The notes under the pieces: model-generated
What the model was told of the DNA's origin: nothing
The model's input: only the letters and a program-made list of their open reading frames with translations
Database searches by the model: none
Assembly: GCA_964345925.1 (NCBI GenBank)
Contig: CAYFSP010000001.1
Span: forward strand, 62,001-126,000
Length of the DNA: 64,000 nucleotides
Source: Miniphocaeibacter sp964345925
Lineage (GTDB): Bacteria; Bacillota; Clostridia; Tissierellales; Peptoniphilaceae
Direction: 5' to 3'
Shown: piece by piece, positions 38,139 through 47,762 of the stretch
How positions within the stretch are numbered: the first letter of the stretch is position 1
How the letters are laid out: every line of letters starts with the position of its first letter
Translations under genes and position numbers: made by a program

Positions 38139-39015
38139 GACAGTTGTTATTAAAGAATTCAATATAGACGATATAGATGGATTAAGTAATATAATAGTAA
38201 GAGAAGTAGTGAAAAAATCAAATAATATAGATTCTATTATAATACAATTGCCTATTGAAATAACCTTGCTAAATGAAAAAATTTTAAATGATATTGGACA
38301 TATAAATATATTTATTACGAATACTATGGAGTCAAGTGGTGAAATAGTGATAAAAATTATGGAAAAAAAAGTATATACAATTGCTATTGACGGACCATCT
38401 GCTTCAGGTAAAAGCACAATTTCAAAGATTTTAAGTGGAATATTGGGAATAGATTATCTTGATACTGGAGCAATGTATAGAGCAATTACATTTTATTTAT
38501 TAAACAATAATATTGATATGGATAATGAATTTGAAATTCAAAAAAGTATAAATAAGATAGAATTAGAGGTTCAAGGAGAATATATTTTTATAGATAATTT
38601 AAAATTGAAAGATGAACTCAGAACTGAGAATATAACAAAAAATGTATCCAAAGTATCCAGCTATGAATGTGTAAGAGAAAAATTAGTTGAATTGCAGCAA
38701 AATATAGCAAAAAGCAATTCAATCATATTGGATGGTAGAGATATTGGCACTGTAGTTCTTCCAAAGGCAGATTATAAATTTTATATTGTCGCATCAGCAG
38801 AGGAAAGGGCAAAAAGAAGATTAAACGATACAAATAGTAAGTTGAATATGAATTATGAAGAAATATTAAAGGATATTATTAGAAGGGATGATTTGGATAT
38901 GAACAGAAGGATCTCTCCTTTGAAAAAAGCAGAAGATGCTATTTTAATAGACTCATCAAATATGAATATAAATGAAGTAATAGAAATTATAGTTAAACGA
39001 ATAAGGGGAATATAA
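38131..39015 (+). CDS. cmk: Cytidylate kinase with an N-terminal extension
   Basis: 294 residues; usual Cmk is about 220. From residue 77 it is a normal (d)CMP kinase: MEKKVYTIAIDGPSASGKST (P-loop), DTGAMYRA, ILDGRDIGTVVLPKA, and the LID region ending RRDDLDMNRRISPLKKAEDA. Residues 1-76 form an extra domain, alternating beta/alpha by eye, that I do not recognise. The long form is favoured because ATG 38131 has the RBS aaagga, while ATG 38359 has none. Catalyses ATP-dependent phosphorylation of CMP and dCMP. Confidence 0.9.
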   Translation: MNKTVVIKEFNIDDIDGLSNIIVREVVKKSNNIDSIIIQLPIEITLLNEKILNDIGHINIFITNTMESSGEIVIKIMEKKVYTIAIDGPSASGKSTISKILSGILGIDYLDTGAMYRAITFYLLNNNIDMDNEFEIQKSINKIELEVQGEYIFIDNLKLKDELRTENITKNVSKVSSYECVREKLVELQQNIAKSNSIILDGRDIGTVVLPKADYKFYIVASAEERAKRRLNDTNSKLNMNYEEILKDIIRRDDLDMNRRISPLKKAEDAILIDSSNMNINEVIEIIVKRIRGI

Positions 39016-39587
39016 TGTACTGGTTTTTAAGAAATATACTTTGGGTGATTTTAAGAATTATATTTAGAATTGAGGTAAAAGGAAAAGAAAATATTAAAGG
39101 AGATGATCGATTAATAATATGTTCAAATCATATTAGTTTATTAGATCCTTTAATATTGGCAATTACCTATAATAGGCAAATACATTTTATGGCTAAAAAA
39201 GAATTATTTGAAATTCCTATATTTGGAAGAGTTTTTAATATGGTGGGTTGTATACCAGTAGATAGAGAAAAGGCTGATATTAAAAGTGTAAAAGAGTCTT
39301 TGAAAATACTGAAAAATGAAAAAGTATTAGGAATATTTCCAGAGGGAACGAGAGTAAAAACCATTAGTCAAGAAAATTTAAAAGAGGGAATTGGTCTTAT
39401 GGCTAGTAAGTCGAATTCAAATATTCTACCAGTACATATAGTTACTGAGTATAAATTATTTAGAAAAGTTACTGTCAATTATAGACCTATTGTGGAAATA
39501 GAACAATTTAAAGATATTCCTAAAGAGGATAAGAAAAAAACTGTTACATTAGCAGTATATAATGAAATCTACAAGGTAGCTGATTAA
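39015..39587 (+). CDS. plsC: 1-acyl-glycerol-3-phosphate acyltransferase
   Basis: 190 residues. The acyltransferase HX4D motif (SNHISLLDPL, near 39) and FPEGTR near 114 are present, with an N-terminal hydrophobic segment. Converts lysophosphatidic to phosphatidic acid, completing the PlsX-PlsY-PlsC route encoded in this window. ATG is start-stop overlapped with cmk; RBS aagggg. Confidence 0.93.
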   Translation: MYWFLRNILWVILRIIFRIEVKGKENIKGDDRLIICSNHISLLDPLILAITYNRQIHFMAKKELFEIPIFGRVFNMVGCIPVDREKADIKSVKESLKILKNEKVLGIFPEGTRVKTISQENLKEGIGLMASKSNSNILPVHIVTEYKLFRKVTVNYRPIVEIEQFKDIPKEDKKKTVTLAVYNEIYKVAD

Positions 39588-41612
39588 ATGGAAATTATAA
39601 TAGCAGAAAATGCAGGATTTTGTTTTGGAGTAAAAAGGGCTATAGAGTTAACAGAAAATTCTATAAATAGCAATAGAACCTATTCAATAGGACAGTTAAT
39701 ACACAATCCACAGGAAGTGAAAAGACTTGAAAAAAATGGATTAGAAGTTATTAATAAAATGATTCCTGCTAAAAATAACGAAAATTTAATAATTCGTAGT
39801 CATGGTGAGACCAAGGCTATAAAAGAGAGTATTATTAATAATGGATATAACCTTATAGACGCAACTTGTCCAGTATTAATATCAATTTATAAACGCATTA
39901 TAAAAGCTGAAAATGAAGGATATACCATAATTATCATAGGTGAGGAAAATCATCCTGAAATCATAGCTATGGCAGGACAATTAAAAAACAAACCGATAAT
40001 AATAAATTCTGAAAATAGTGCAAGAGATATAAAAAATCAGAAAAATTTATATGTAGTTTCACAAACTACTAATTTAATAGAGAAATTTTTATTATTATCT
40101 GATATAATAGATAAGAGTAATACTAATGTAGTGATAAAAAACACAATATGCAATGCAACAAAGGTAAGACAACAGGCAGCAATTGAGCTATCCAAGAAAG
40201 TGGATGCTATGATTGTAATTGGGGGAAAAACTAGTTCTAACACTAACAAACTCTTTGAATTGTCCAAAAAGCATTGTAAAAATTCATTTAGAATAGAAAC
40301 AAAAAATGATTTATCTTTACAAGAAGTATTTAAATATAATAAAATAGGGATTACCGCAGGAGCATCAACACCTGCGTGGATAATTGAGGAGGTTGTTCAA
40401 GTAATGGATAATTACAGCAAAGATGAATTTATGGAGCAAGTAGAAGGTAGTATAACTAAGATTTACCCAAAGGACGTTGTTAGAGGTAGCGTTATTTATG
40501 TTACTGATAGCGAGGTTATGGTAAATATAGGGTATAGTTCAGATGGTATAATAAAATTAGATGAACTATCAACAGATTCAACAAAAAAACCAAAGGATTT
40601 ATTTACAGAAGGTCAAGAAATTGATGTATATGTAATTAAATTAGATGATGGTGAAGGAAATGTTGTTTTATCTACTAGAAGAGTTGAAGGTTTGAAAAAC
40701 TGGAAAAAACTTGTTGAAATTTATGAAAATAACGAATTGGTAAATGCTGAAGTTATTAAAGAGGTTAAAGGTGGTTTACTAGCTTCTGTACTTGGAATTA
40801 ACGCCTTTATTCCAGGCTCACAAATAACTACATCCTATGTAAAGGATTTGTCACCATATGTTGGTCAAACATTAGAATGTAAAATAATCAGCATAGATGA
40901 CAAGAAGAGAAGATTGGTTCTATCAAGAAGACAAATAGAAGAAGCTGCTGAACAAGAAAGATTAGCTAAAGCTTGGGAAAATATTGAAGTTGATAAAGTT
41001 ATCACTGGTAAAGTAGCTAGATTAACTGACTTTGGTGCATTTGTTGATATTGGTGGAGTTGATGGTTTAGTTCATATTTCCGATATTTCATGGAAGAGAA
41101 TCAAACATCCTTCAGATATACTTAATGTAGGTGACGAAGTAGAAGTAAAAGTTTTAAGAGCTAATGAAGAAAAGAATAGAATCTCTTTAGGAATTAAGCA
41201 ATTAAGTAAAAAACCATTTGAGTTATTTATGGAAAATAACAATGTTGGTGATATAGTTAAAGGTGAAGTAGTTAACTTATTGGATTTTGGTGCTTTCGTT
41301 AGATTAGATGAAGGTGTTGAAGGATTGGTTCACGTTTCTCAAATTAGTTATGAGCATGTTGAAAAACCTTCAGATGAGTTAAATATTGGTGATGAAATAA
41401 ATGTTAAAATCTTAGAAATAAACCCTGAGACTAAGAGAATAGCTCTTAGTATAAAAGAAACATTAGAAAAACCAGCAGCACCAGCTAAACCAGAACCAAA
41501 GAAAGTTCAAAAACCTAGAGAAAAGAAAGTTCCAGAATATGAGAATCAGGAATTAGAAAATAACTTAGGCGATATACTAGACGCAGAGTTAAATAAAAAT
41601 ACTGAAGAATAA
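39588..41612 (+). CDS. ispH: HMB-PP reductase IspH fused to ribosomal protein S1
   Basis: 674 residues, a fusion known in Clostridia. Residues 1-285 are IspH, with the three [4Fe-4S] cysteines C12 (AGFCFGVKRA), C94 (DATCPVL) and C188 (NTICNATKVR). From about 305 there are four S1 RNA-binding domains; the third and fourth carry KVARLTDFGAFVDIGG and VNLLDFGAFVRLDEG. The last 60 residues are Lys/Pro/Glu-rich and disordered. IspH indicates the MEP isoprenoid pathway. A terminator follows. Confidence 0.96.
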   Translation: MEIIIAENAGFCFGVKRAIELTENSINSNRTYSIGQLIHNPQEVKRLEKNGLEVINKMIPAKNNENLIIRSHGETKAIKESIINNGYNLIDATCPVLISIYKRIIKAENEGYTIIIIGEENHPEIIAMAGQLKNKPIIINSENSARDIKNQKNLYVVSQTTNLIEKFLLLSDIIDKSNTNVVIKNTICNATKVRQQAAIELSKKVDAMIVIGGKTSSNTNKLFELSKKHCKNSFRIETKNDLSLQEVFKYNKIGITAGASTPAWIIEEVVQVMDNYSKDEFMEQVEGSITKIYPKDVVRGSVIYVTDSEVMVNIGYSSDGIIKLDELSTDSTKKPKDLFTEGQEIDVYVIKLDDGEGNVVLSTRRVEGLKNWKKLVEIYENNELVNAEVIKEVKGGLLASVLGINAFIPGSQITTSYVKDLSPYVGQTLECKIISIDDKKRRLVLSRRQIEEAAEQERLAKAWENIEVDKVITGKVARLTDFGAFVDIGGVDGLVHISDISWKRIKHPSDILNVGDEVEVKVLRANEEKNRISLGIKQLSKKPFELFMENNNVGDIVKGEVVNLLDFGAFVRLDEGVEGLVHVSQISYEHVEKPSDELNIGDEINVKILEINPETKRIALSIKETLEKPAAPAKPEPKKVQKPREKKVPEYENQELENNLGDILDAELNKNTEE

Positions 41613-41622
41613 AAACAATAAT

Positions 41623-41650
41623 AAAAGATAGAGAAATCTCTATCTTTTTT
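41623..41650 (+). terminator. Intrinsic terminator after ispH-rpsA
   Basis: A 12-bp stem (AAAAGATAGAGA / TCTCTATCTTTT) with a 2-base loop and TTTTTT tail. Confidence 0.9.
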
Positions 41651-41689
41651 ATTTGATAATAGAATAAGATTTGTATTTAGAGGTATATT

Positions 41690-42712
41690 ATGTATAGTAG
41701 ATTAAATCAAGAAGAATTTGAACTAAAAAATTTAAGTAAGTACGCTACTTTAAGTAAAAATGCAAAAAGAAATAAATTTGAGGAACAGGATCTACTTAGA
41801 ACAGCATATCAAAGGGATAGGGATAGAATAATACATTCAAAATCCTTCAGAAGGCTAAAACATAAAACTCAAGTTTACATTTCTCCAGAAAAGGATCATT
41901 ACAGGACTAGATTAACCCATACATTGGAAGTAGCACAAATTGCTAGAACAATTGCAAGAGCCTTGAGATTAAATGAAGATTTAACAGAGGCTATGGCATT
42001 AGGTCATGACTTAGGACATACCCCTTTTGGTCACACTGGTGAGGATGCACTAAATAATATAAATCCTAAGGGCTTTAAACATTATTTACATTCTGTAAGG
42101 GTTATAGAAAAGTTGGAGAAATCTAAAAAAGATCAAGGTTTAAATTTAACTTTAGATGTGTTAAATGGAATTGTTAATCATACAGGCAGAAATATCTCAA
42201 ATACATTAGAAGGAAATATTTTAAAATATGCTGATAGAATAGCATATATAAATCATGATATAGATGATTCTATTAGGGCTGGTATATTAAGAATTGAAGA
42301 TATTCCCAGCGAATTAACAGAAGAATTTGGCTTGGTTTCCAGTGATAGAATAAATACTATGGTGAATGATTTAATTGAAAATAGTTATAATAAAGATTAT
42401 ATTACAATGTCAGAAGAAAAGTATAAAAATATGATAAAGCTAAGGGAATTTATGTTTGATAATGTATATTATAACCCTAAAGTAAAAAATGATGAAGGTA
42501 AAGCAATAGGTATTATTGAAAAATTATATAAATACTATATGAAAAACTTCGATAATTTACCAGAGGACCATTTATCTCTATATACAAAGTATGAAAACTT
42601 AAAGTATTCAACTAAAGATGATATAATCACCGATTATATAGCAGGAATGACAGATACATTTGCAATTCATAAATATATGGACTTATTTGTTCCAAAACAG
42701 TGGTCAATTTAG
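41690..42712 (+). CDS. dgt: Deoxyguanosinetriphosphate triphosphohydrolase-like protein
   Basis: 340 residues, HD superfamily. The HD motif lies in RLTHTLEVAQIARTIARAL and ALGHDLGHTPFGHTGE; the N-terminal RDRDRIIHSKSFRRLKHKTQ is typical of dGTPase type 1-like proteins. Hydrolyses dNTPs to nucleosides and triphosphate. It is placed just before dnaG as in many clostridia. RBS gaggta. Confidence 0.93.
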   Translation: MYSRLNQEEFELKNLSKYATLSKNAKRNKFEEQDLLRTAYQRDRDRIIHSKSFRRLKHKTQVYISPEKDHYRTRLTHTLEVAQIARTIARALRLNEDLTEAMALGHDLGHTPFGHTGEDALNNINPKGFKHYLHSVRVIEKLEKSKKDQGLNLTLDVLNGIVNHTGRNISNTLEGNILKYADRIAYINHDIDDSIRAGILRIEDIPSELTEEFGLVSSDRINTMVNDLIENSYNKDYITMSEEKYKNMIKLREFMFDNVYYNPKVKNDEGKAIGIIEKLYKYYMKNFDNLPEDHLSLYTKYENLKYSTKDDIITDYIAGMTDTFAIHKYMDLFVPKQWSI

Positions 42713-42722
42713 GAGGGATATA

Positions 42723-44516
42723 TTGGCATATATTCACGAGGATAAAATCAATGAAATTAAAGATCAATTAGACATAGTTCAAATTATTTCTGATTATGTT
42801 GAATTAAAACAGTCAGGTAATAATTATTTAGGATTATGTCCGTTTCATAATGAAAAAACTCCTTCATTTACTGTTTCTGCACAAAAAGGTATATTTCACT
42901 GTTTCGGATGTGGAGAGGGAGGAGATGCAATTTCATTTATAATGAAAAAGGAAAGTTTATCCTACCCTGAAGCAATTCATTTCTTAGCAGATAAATTAGG
43001 AATTTTTATTGAAACTGGTAAAGTTGATAAAAAATTATATGATCATAGAAAAAAATTATTTCAAATAAATGATGAAGCAAAATTATATTTTTTTCAAAAT
43101 CTTTTAGCAAGTCCTATTCCAAAAAGGTATATTCAAGATAGAGGCATTAACAAGAATTTAATAAACAGGTACATGATTGGTTATGCAACGAAAAACTCAC
43201 AAGGTTTATTAAATCACTTAATGAAAAAAGGATACAAACTTGATGATTTACTGGAACTGGGATTGGTTAAAAAATCAAGAAAAAATGGATCACTTTATGA
43301 TGCTTATATAAATAGATTGATGTTTCCAATTATAGATAGTAGAAAGAATATTATTGGTTTTGGTGGAAGAACATTAGGTGAAGATAGAGCTAAATATATT
43401 AATTCACCAGAATCAGTTGTTTATCATAAAAGTGACCATATATATGGTACAATGAATTTTAAAAATATATCTAAAGAGAATAAAGCTATTTTAGTTGAAG
43501 GCTATATGGACGTTATATCCTTATCTAATTATGGAATTGATTATAGTGTAGCCAGTCTTGGTACATCTTTAACAAAAGAACAAGCAAAGCTTATATCAAG
43601 ATATACAAAAAATATATTTATTTGTTATGATGGAGATAATGCAGGTATTCTTGCAGCTGAAAGAGCGTTGAATATTTTCAAGGAAATAGAGATTTTTCCT
43701 AATATAGTAAAGATTCCAGATGGATTGGATCCAGATGATTATTTAAAGGAATATGGAAAAGAGTCTTTTTTTAATTTGTTGGAAAATTCACTTAATCCAA
43801 TTCTATATAAGTATAATAATTTATTAAAAAAATTCGATTTAAAGAATATAGATGAAAAAATAGAGTTTTTAAAAGAATTGACTGAGCTGTTGACAACAAT
43901 TGATAGTAGATTGGTCAGAGATGAATATATAAATAGATTTGCTAAGGATTTAAACTTAGATAAGGATAATTTATCCTTTGAAGTAAACAATATATTAAAA
44001 AGTAGCAATTCAAAACTCAATACTAAATTGGTTAATAATGAAGAACCAATTTCTGTAAAGAGTCAAAATAGTTATAAGAGGATTTTATTAGAATCTTTAA
44101 GATTCATTGTTTTTAACTCAGAAAAAAGAGAAGAGATAATTCGTATTTCAGATTTCTTAAATGATAAGACGAAGTATTGGAAGGATACTTTGTCGTCTAT
44201 ATTAAAAATTAATATAAATTCTGAAAAGACAGTAGCCGATCAATTAGAGGAAAATAGAATTGATGCTAATATAAGAAAAATAATAAATCAGGTATTTATG
44301 GTTAAGGATAGAAAATATTATTTAGATTCAAATAATGCGAACAACTATATTAATTCTATGGAAAAGAATAAATTGATAATTGAAAGAGATACTTTAAAAG
44401 AACAGTTTTCTCTCTTATCAGATTATGAAAGCTTAAGTGATGAATTGAAAAATGTTTACAACAGCCTTGCAATGGATATATTAAGGTTAGATAAAGATAT
44501 TAAAAAGATGATGTAA
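42723..44516 (+). CDS. dnaG: DNA primase
   Basis: 597 residues. Starts MAYIHEDKINEIKDQLDIVQ; the zinc ribbon is C39-x2-H42 and C60-x2-C63 (LCPFHNEKTPSF, GIFHCFGCGEGG). The TOPRIM core has VEGYMDVISL and FICYDGDNAG. C-terminal DnaB-interacting region is present. I chose TTG at 42723 because of the perfect RBS aggaggg; the in-frame ATG at 42660 lies inside dgt. Stop overlaps the rpoD leader. Confidence 0.96.
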   Translation: MAYIHEDKINEIKDQLDIVQIISDYVELKQSGNNYLGLCPFHNEKTPSFTVSAQKGIFHCFGCGEGGDAISFIMKKESLSYPEAIHFLADKLGIFIETGKVDKKLYDHRKKLFQINDEAKLYFFQNLLASPIPKRYIQDRGINKNLINRYMIGYATKNSQGLLNHLMKKGYKLDDLLELGLVKKSRKNGSLYDAYINRLMFPIIDSRKNIIGFGGRTLGEDRAKYINSPESVVYHKSDHIYGTMNFKNISKENKAILVEGYMDVISLSNYGIDYSVASLGTSLTKEQAKLISRYTKNIFICYDGDNAGILAAERALNIFKEIEIFPNIVKIPDGLDPDDYLKEYGKESFFNLLENSLNPILYKYNNLLKKFDLKNIDEKIEFLKELTELLTTIDSRLVRDEYINRFAKDLNLDKDNLSFEVNNILKSSNSKLNTKLVNNEEPISVKSQNSYKRILLESLRFIVFNSEKREEIIRISDFLNDKTKYWKDTLSSILKININSEKTVADQLEENRIDANIRKIINQVFMVKDRKYYLDSNNANNYINSMEKNKLIIERDTLKEQFSLLSDYESLSDELKNVYNSLAMDILRLDKDIKKMM

Positions 44517-44530
44517 TGGGAGGATTCGTT

Positions 44531-45721
44531 ATGGGAGATAGTAAATCGAACAAGGAATTTGATGAGAACGAATTGGAAATAGAAGATATTAAAAAGGATA
44601 TTATTGATGAAATCATTAGTATTGCATCTGATAATGATGGAATGATTACAGAGGAAAAATTTAAATCAATAGATTATTATTCTGAACTTTCCGATGAGGA
44701 TATTGAGGATATAGAAAAAATACTTATTGAAGAAAACATAGAATTAATAAAAGAATCCGATAAAAAAATACTTATTGAAAAGGAAGAAGATAAGGACGAT
44801 GATGTTCTAGAAGAAGATCTAGATGAAAAGGAAGAGGACAAGGAAGAAGAAGTAGAGATAAAGGTAGAGGATTTGTCCAATATTAAAGGTTTAAATGTAG
44901 ATGATCCTGTTAAGATGTATCTAAAGGAAATTGGTAAAATACCACTACTTACCGCTGATGAGGAGGTTGCTCTTGCTAAGAGAATGGAAGCAGGAGATAA
45001 CTATGCTAAAAAGCGTCTAGCTGAGACAAATTTAAGACTCGTTGAAAAAAAAAAAAAAAGGTATGTAGGAAGAGGTATGCAATTTTTAGACCTAATACAA
45101 GAAGGAAACCTAGGGTTAATGAAAGCTGTTGAAAAATTTGACTACAAGAGAGGTTTCAAATTCTCGACTTATGCTACTTGGTGGATAAGACAGGCAATTA
45201 CTAGAGCTATAGCAGACCAAGCGCGTACTATTAGAATTCCAGTTCATATGGTTGAAACAATAAATAAATTAGTTAGAATTGAGAGACAATTAATTCAGGA
45301 GTTAGGAAGGGATCCTACAAATGAAGAAATTGCTAAAGAGATGGGTATTGAAGTTGAAAAGGTTAGAGAAGTTAGAAAAATAGCTCAAGAGCCTGTATCA
45401 CTGGAAACTCCAATAGGGGAAGAAGAAGATAGCCATCTAGGAGATTTTATTGAGGATGAAACAGCAGTAGCACCTGATGAAGCTGCAAACTTTACTATGT
45501 TAAGAGAACAGTTAAATGAGATATTAGCTACTTTAAATGATAGGGAGAGAAAAGTTTTAGAATTGAGATTTGGCCTTACAGATGGTACTCCTAGAACATT
45601 GGAAGAAGTTGGAAAAGAATTCAATGTTACAAGGGAGAGAATTCGTCAAATTGAAGCAAAGGCTTTAAGAAAATTGAAACATCCTAGTAGAAGTCAAAAA
45701 CTTAAGGATTTCTTGGAGTAA
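44531..45721 (+). CDS. rpoD: Housekeeping sigma factor RpoD with an anomalous region 2.1
   Basis: 396 residues from ATG 44531, which has gggagg 7 bases upstream. An acidic region 1.1-like N-terminus (about 80-110 very Glu/Asp-rich) is followed by region 1.2 (DPVKMYLKEIGKIPLLT), region 2 (FLDLIQEGNLGLMKAVEKFD, TYATWWIRQAITRAIADQAR), region 3, and region 4 (RKVLELRFGL, NVTRERIRQIEAKALRKL). In region 2.1 the usual LRLVVSIAKRY reads LRLVEKKKKRY: residues 172-176 are encoded within a run of 15 A at 45045-45059, same length, frame kept. Artefact or true variant is undecided. Confidence 0.96.
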   Translation: MGDSKSNKEFDENELEIEDIKKDIIDEIISIASDNDGMITEEKFKSIDYYSELSDEDIEDIEKILIEENIELIKESDKKILIEKEEDKDDDVLEEDLDEKEEDKEEEVEIKVEDLSNIKGLNVDDPVKMYLKEIGKIPLLTADEEVALAKRMEAGDNYAKKRLAETNLRLVEKKKKRYVGRGMQFLDLIQEGNLGLMKAVEKFDYKRGFKFSTYATWWIRQAITRAIADQARTIRIPVHMVETINKLVRIERQLIQELGRDPTNEEIAKEMGIEVEKVREVRKIAQEPVSLETPIGEEEDSHLGDFIEDETAVAPDEAANFTMLREQLNEILATLNDRERKVLELRFGLTDGTPRTLEEVGKEFNVTRERIRQIEAKALRKLKHPSRSQKLKDFLE

Positions 45722-45724
45722 AAA

Positions 45725-46417
45725 ATGCAACAATTAAGATTAAAAGAAATAGTTGATTTAGTTGAAAAAAATTCAATAGTTGCAGATATAGGTACTGACC
45801 ATGGGTTAATACCTATATTTTTATCTGAAAATAAAATCTGTAAAAAGATAATAGCATCTGATATTAGTGAGAAGTCGTTATACAAATTAGTAAGTAGATT
45901 AGATGATGCTTATTGGATAGATAATATTGAAACACGAGTTTCTAATGGATTAAATTCATATAAGCTTTTTGAAGTAGATACTATTATTATTTCAGGAATG
46001 GGTGGTTTATTGATTAAACAGATATTGGAAGATAATTTGGATATTGCAAAATCTGCAAATAATTTGATTCTACAGGGCAATAATGGATTATCTGAATTGA
46101 GACATTTTTTACATGAAAATGGATTTACAATAATTGATGAGAAGGATGTATTCGAAAACGATAAATATTACCAAATAATTAAAACTGGAAATGGCTTAGA
46201 AAAATATAAGAATGAATATGAATATGAATTCGGTAAAATATTAGTAGAAAATAAATCAGAAAATTTACTAGAAAATATTAAAAGAATTATCATTTCTGAT
46301 GAGAAAATTCTAGAAAAATTAAAATCTAAAAATAGTGTATCGGCTAAAAGTAGATCAGAGGAATTAGAAAACGAAATATATATTTATAATAAATTGAGGG
46401 ATAAAATTGAAAATTAA
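45725..46417 (+). CDS. trmK: tRNA (adenine-N1)-methyltransferase TrmK
   Basis: 230 residues. The SAM motif VADIGTDHGLIPIFL near 19 and IISGMGGLLIKQIL near 88 match TrmK (YqfN), which methylates A22 of bacterial tRNAs. A C-terminal coiled-coil region is present. It sits between rpoD and nif3, the standard Firmicute order. Its start follows the rpoD stop by 3 bases. Confidence 0.92.
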   Translation: MQQLRLKEIVDLVEKNSIVADIGTDHGLIPIFLSENKICKKIIASDISEKSLYKLVSRLDDAYWIDNIETRVSNGLNSYKLFEVDTIIISGMGGLLIKQILEDNLDIAKSANNLILQGNNGLSELRHFLHENGFTIIDEKDVFENDKYYQIIKTGNGLEKYKNEYEYEFGKILVENKSENLLENIKRIIISDEKILEKLKSKNSVSAKSRSEELENEIYIYNKLRDKIEN

Positions 46418-47183
46418 AGATGTTTTATTACAATTTGAAGAATTTTCACCTTTATACTTGCAAGATAATTGGGATAATAGTGGGTTACAATTTGGAAATA
46501 TAGATAATGATTTAGAATCCATATTAATTTCCTTAGATTTTGGCTTAGAACTTGTAAAGCATTCAATAGAAATTGGTGCTAACTTAATCATTACACATCA
46601 TCCAGTTTTTTTTAACGAAATAAAATCAATAGAATTTATTAGTGATTTTGGAAAAGCAGTGGAATTAGCAATTAAAAATGATATAGTTGTTTATAGTAGT
46701 CATACATGTTTGGACTATGTTAGTGGTGGTGTAAATGATAAATTAGCAGAAATTATAGGTCTATATAATACCAATCCTATTATAGAACATGAATTTGATC
46801 AAAAAATAGGCTTAGGAAGATATGCTAAAATAGATAAGATTTGTGTTAAGGATTATATTGAATTTATAAAGAAGAGAATATTTGAAGATAATATTATAGT
46901 ATATGGTGATTTAGATGTATATATAGAATCTGTAGGTGTTGTTGGAGGTTCAGGTTCATCAGCAATACAAAAAGCTATAGATTTAAATATTGATTTATTG
47001 ATTACTGGTGATATAAAATATCATAATGCTGAATTTGCAGTGGAAAATAATTTGATTTTAGTGGATTTAGGTCATTATATTACTGAAAAATATATTATTG
47101 AAGGGCTATTAAATTATTTTAAGGATAAGGGATTAAAGGTGAGTAGTTTTTATAAGGATAAATCCTTAAGAAAAATATTATAA
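46407..47183 (+). CDS. Nif3-like dinuclear metal-center protein
   Basis: 258 residues. Metal-binding segments ITHHPVFFNEIKSIEF near 64 and the C-terminal DLGHYITEK match the Nif3/YqfO family; WDNSGLQFGN near 21 is also typical. Members are metal-binding hexamers of unclear activity, possibly a GTP cyclohydrolase I-type enzyme. TTG start overlapping the trmK end. RNase P RNA follows, from its own promoter. Confidence 0.92.
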   Translation: MKIKDVLLQFEEFSPLYLQDNWDNSGLQFGNIDNDLESILISLDFGLELVKHSIEIGANLIITHHPVFFNEIKSIEFISDFGKAVELAIKNDIVVYSSHTCLDYVSGGVNDKLAEIIGLYNTNPIIEHEFDQKIGLGRYAKIDKICVKDYIEFIKKRIFEDNIIVYGDLDVYIESVGVVGGSGSSAIQKAIDLNIDLLITGDIKYHNAEFAVENNLILVDLGHYITEKYIIEGLLNYFKDKGLKVSSFYKDKSLRKIL

Positions 47184-47196
47184 AATATGGTATAAT
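47166..47196 (+). promoter_or_regulatory. Promoter of RNase P RNA
   Basis: A perfect TATAAT at 47191-47196 lies 4 bases before the predicted 5' end of the RNA. The -35 is weak (TTAAGA, spacer 19). Confidence 0.6.
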
Positions 47197-47200
47197 TGTG

Positions 47201-47524
47201 AAGTGAGTAGAAAAGATAATCGCGTTAATACGAGGAAAGTCCGTGCACCACAGAGCAGGATGCTGGATAACGTCCAGTGAGGGTGACCTTAAGGATAGTG
47301 CAACAGAGAGATACCGCCGCAAGGTAAGGGTGGAAAGGCGAGGTAAGAGCTCACCAGCATACAGGTGACTGTATGGCTATGTAAACCCCATTCGGTGCAA
47401 GATCAAAGTGGAATAGTAAGTGGCTGCTCGTCACTCCTAAGGTAGATCGCTTGAGCTAACTGGTAACAATTAGCCTAGATAGATGATTATTTAATACAGA
47501 ACACGGCTTATTTTCTGGTCACTT
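47201..47524 (+). ncRNA. rnpB: RNase P RNA
   Basis: Contains the conserved 5' core GAGGAAAGTCCGTGC (CR I), the ACCGCC/AAGGTAAGGGTG region, the CACCAGCA segment, the GGTGCAAG region, and the 3' core ACAGAACACGGCTTA (CR V). The terminal P1 helix forms between AAGTGA at the 5' end and TCACTT at the 3' end, fixing both ends. The catalytic RNA trims tRNA 5' leaders. An exact subtype (A or B) was not assigned. Confidence 0.95.
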
Positions 47525-47544
47525 GCCTTTAGGCAATAATTTAA

Positions 47545-47752
47545 TAATTGATTTCAAAATAGTAATTAGAATAATTTATACATAGCGAATTGGTAATGGT
47601 GAAAGTCCAATTATAAATTTCTAATGAATGGGTTTGATATATATTCAAAAGTGTAACTCACTATATAGAGTTTTAAGTGGCAATTGCAAATGAAGTGGTA
47701 CCGCGGAAAAATTTCGTCTTCTATAATTTATATTATAGAGGACTTTTTTAAT
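47545..47752 (+). promoter_or_regulatory. T-box riboswitch for tRNA-Trp, upstream of trpS
   Basis: The stem I distal-loop motif GGTGAAA is near 47598. The T-box core AAGTGGTACCGCGGAA is at about 47692. The terminator helix is made by ttctataattta/tattatagagga with a T run ending at about 47751. A likely specifier is TGG at 47629-47631, fitting tryptophan and the downstream gene. The fold of the basal stem is less clear than in the other two T-boxes. Confidence 0.88.
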
Positions 47753-47762
47753 AGGAGGAATT

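Noticed and set aside
44761..44860. Acidic low-complexity stretch in rpoD as a sign of transfer or repeat expansion
   Set aside because: Glu/Asp-rich region 1.1-like tails are common in housekeeping sigma factors of low-GC Firmicutes; unlike the A15 run it does not hit a conserved segment.
47201..47524. Minus-strand ORF inside the RNase P RNA
   Set aside because: A 67-codon ORF partly covers this region, but the conserved RNase P RNA core motifs explain the sequence.
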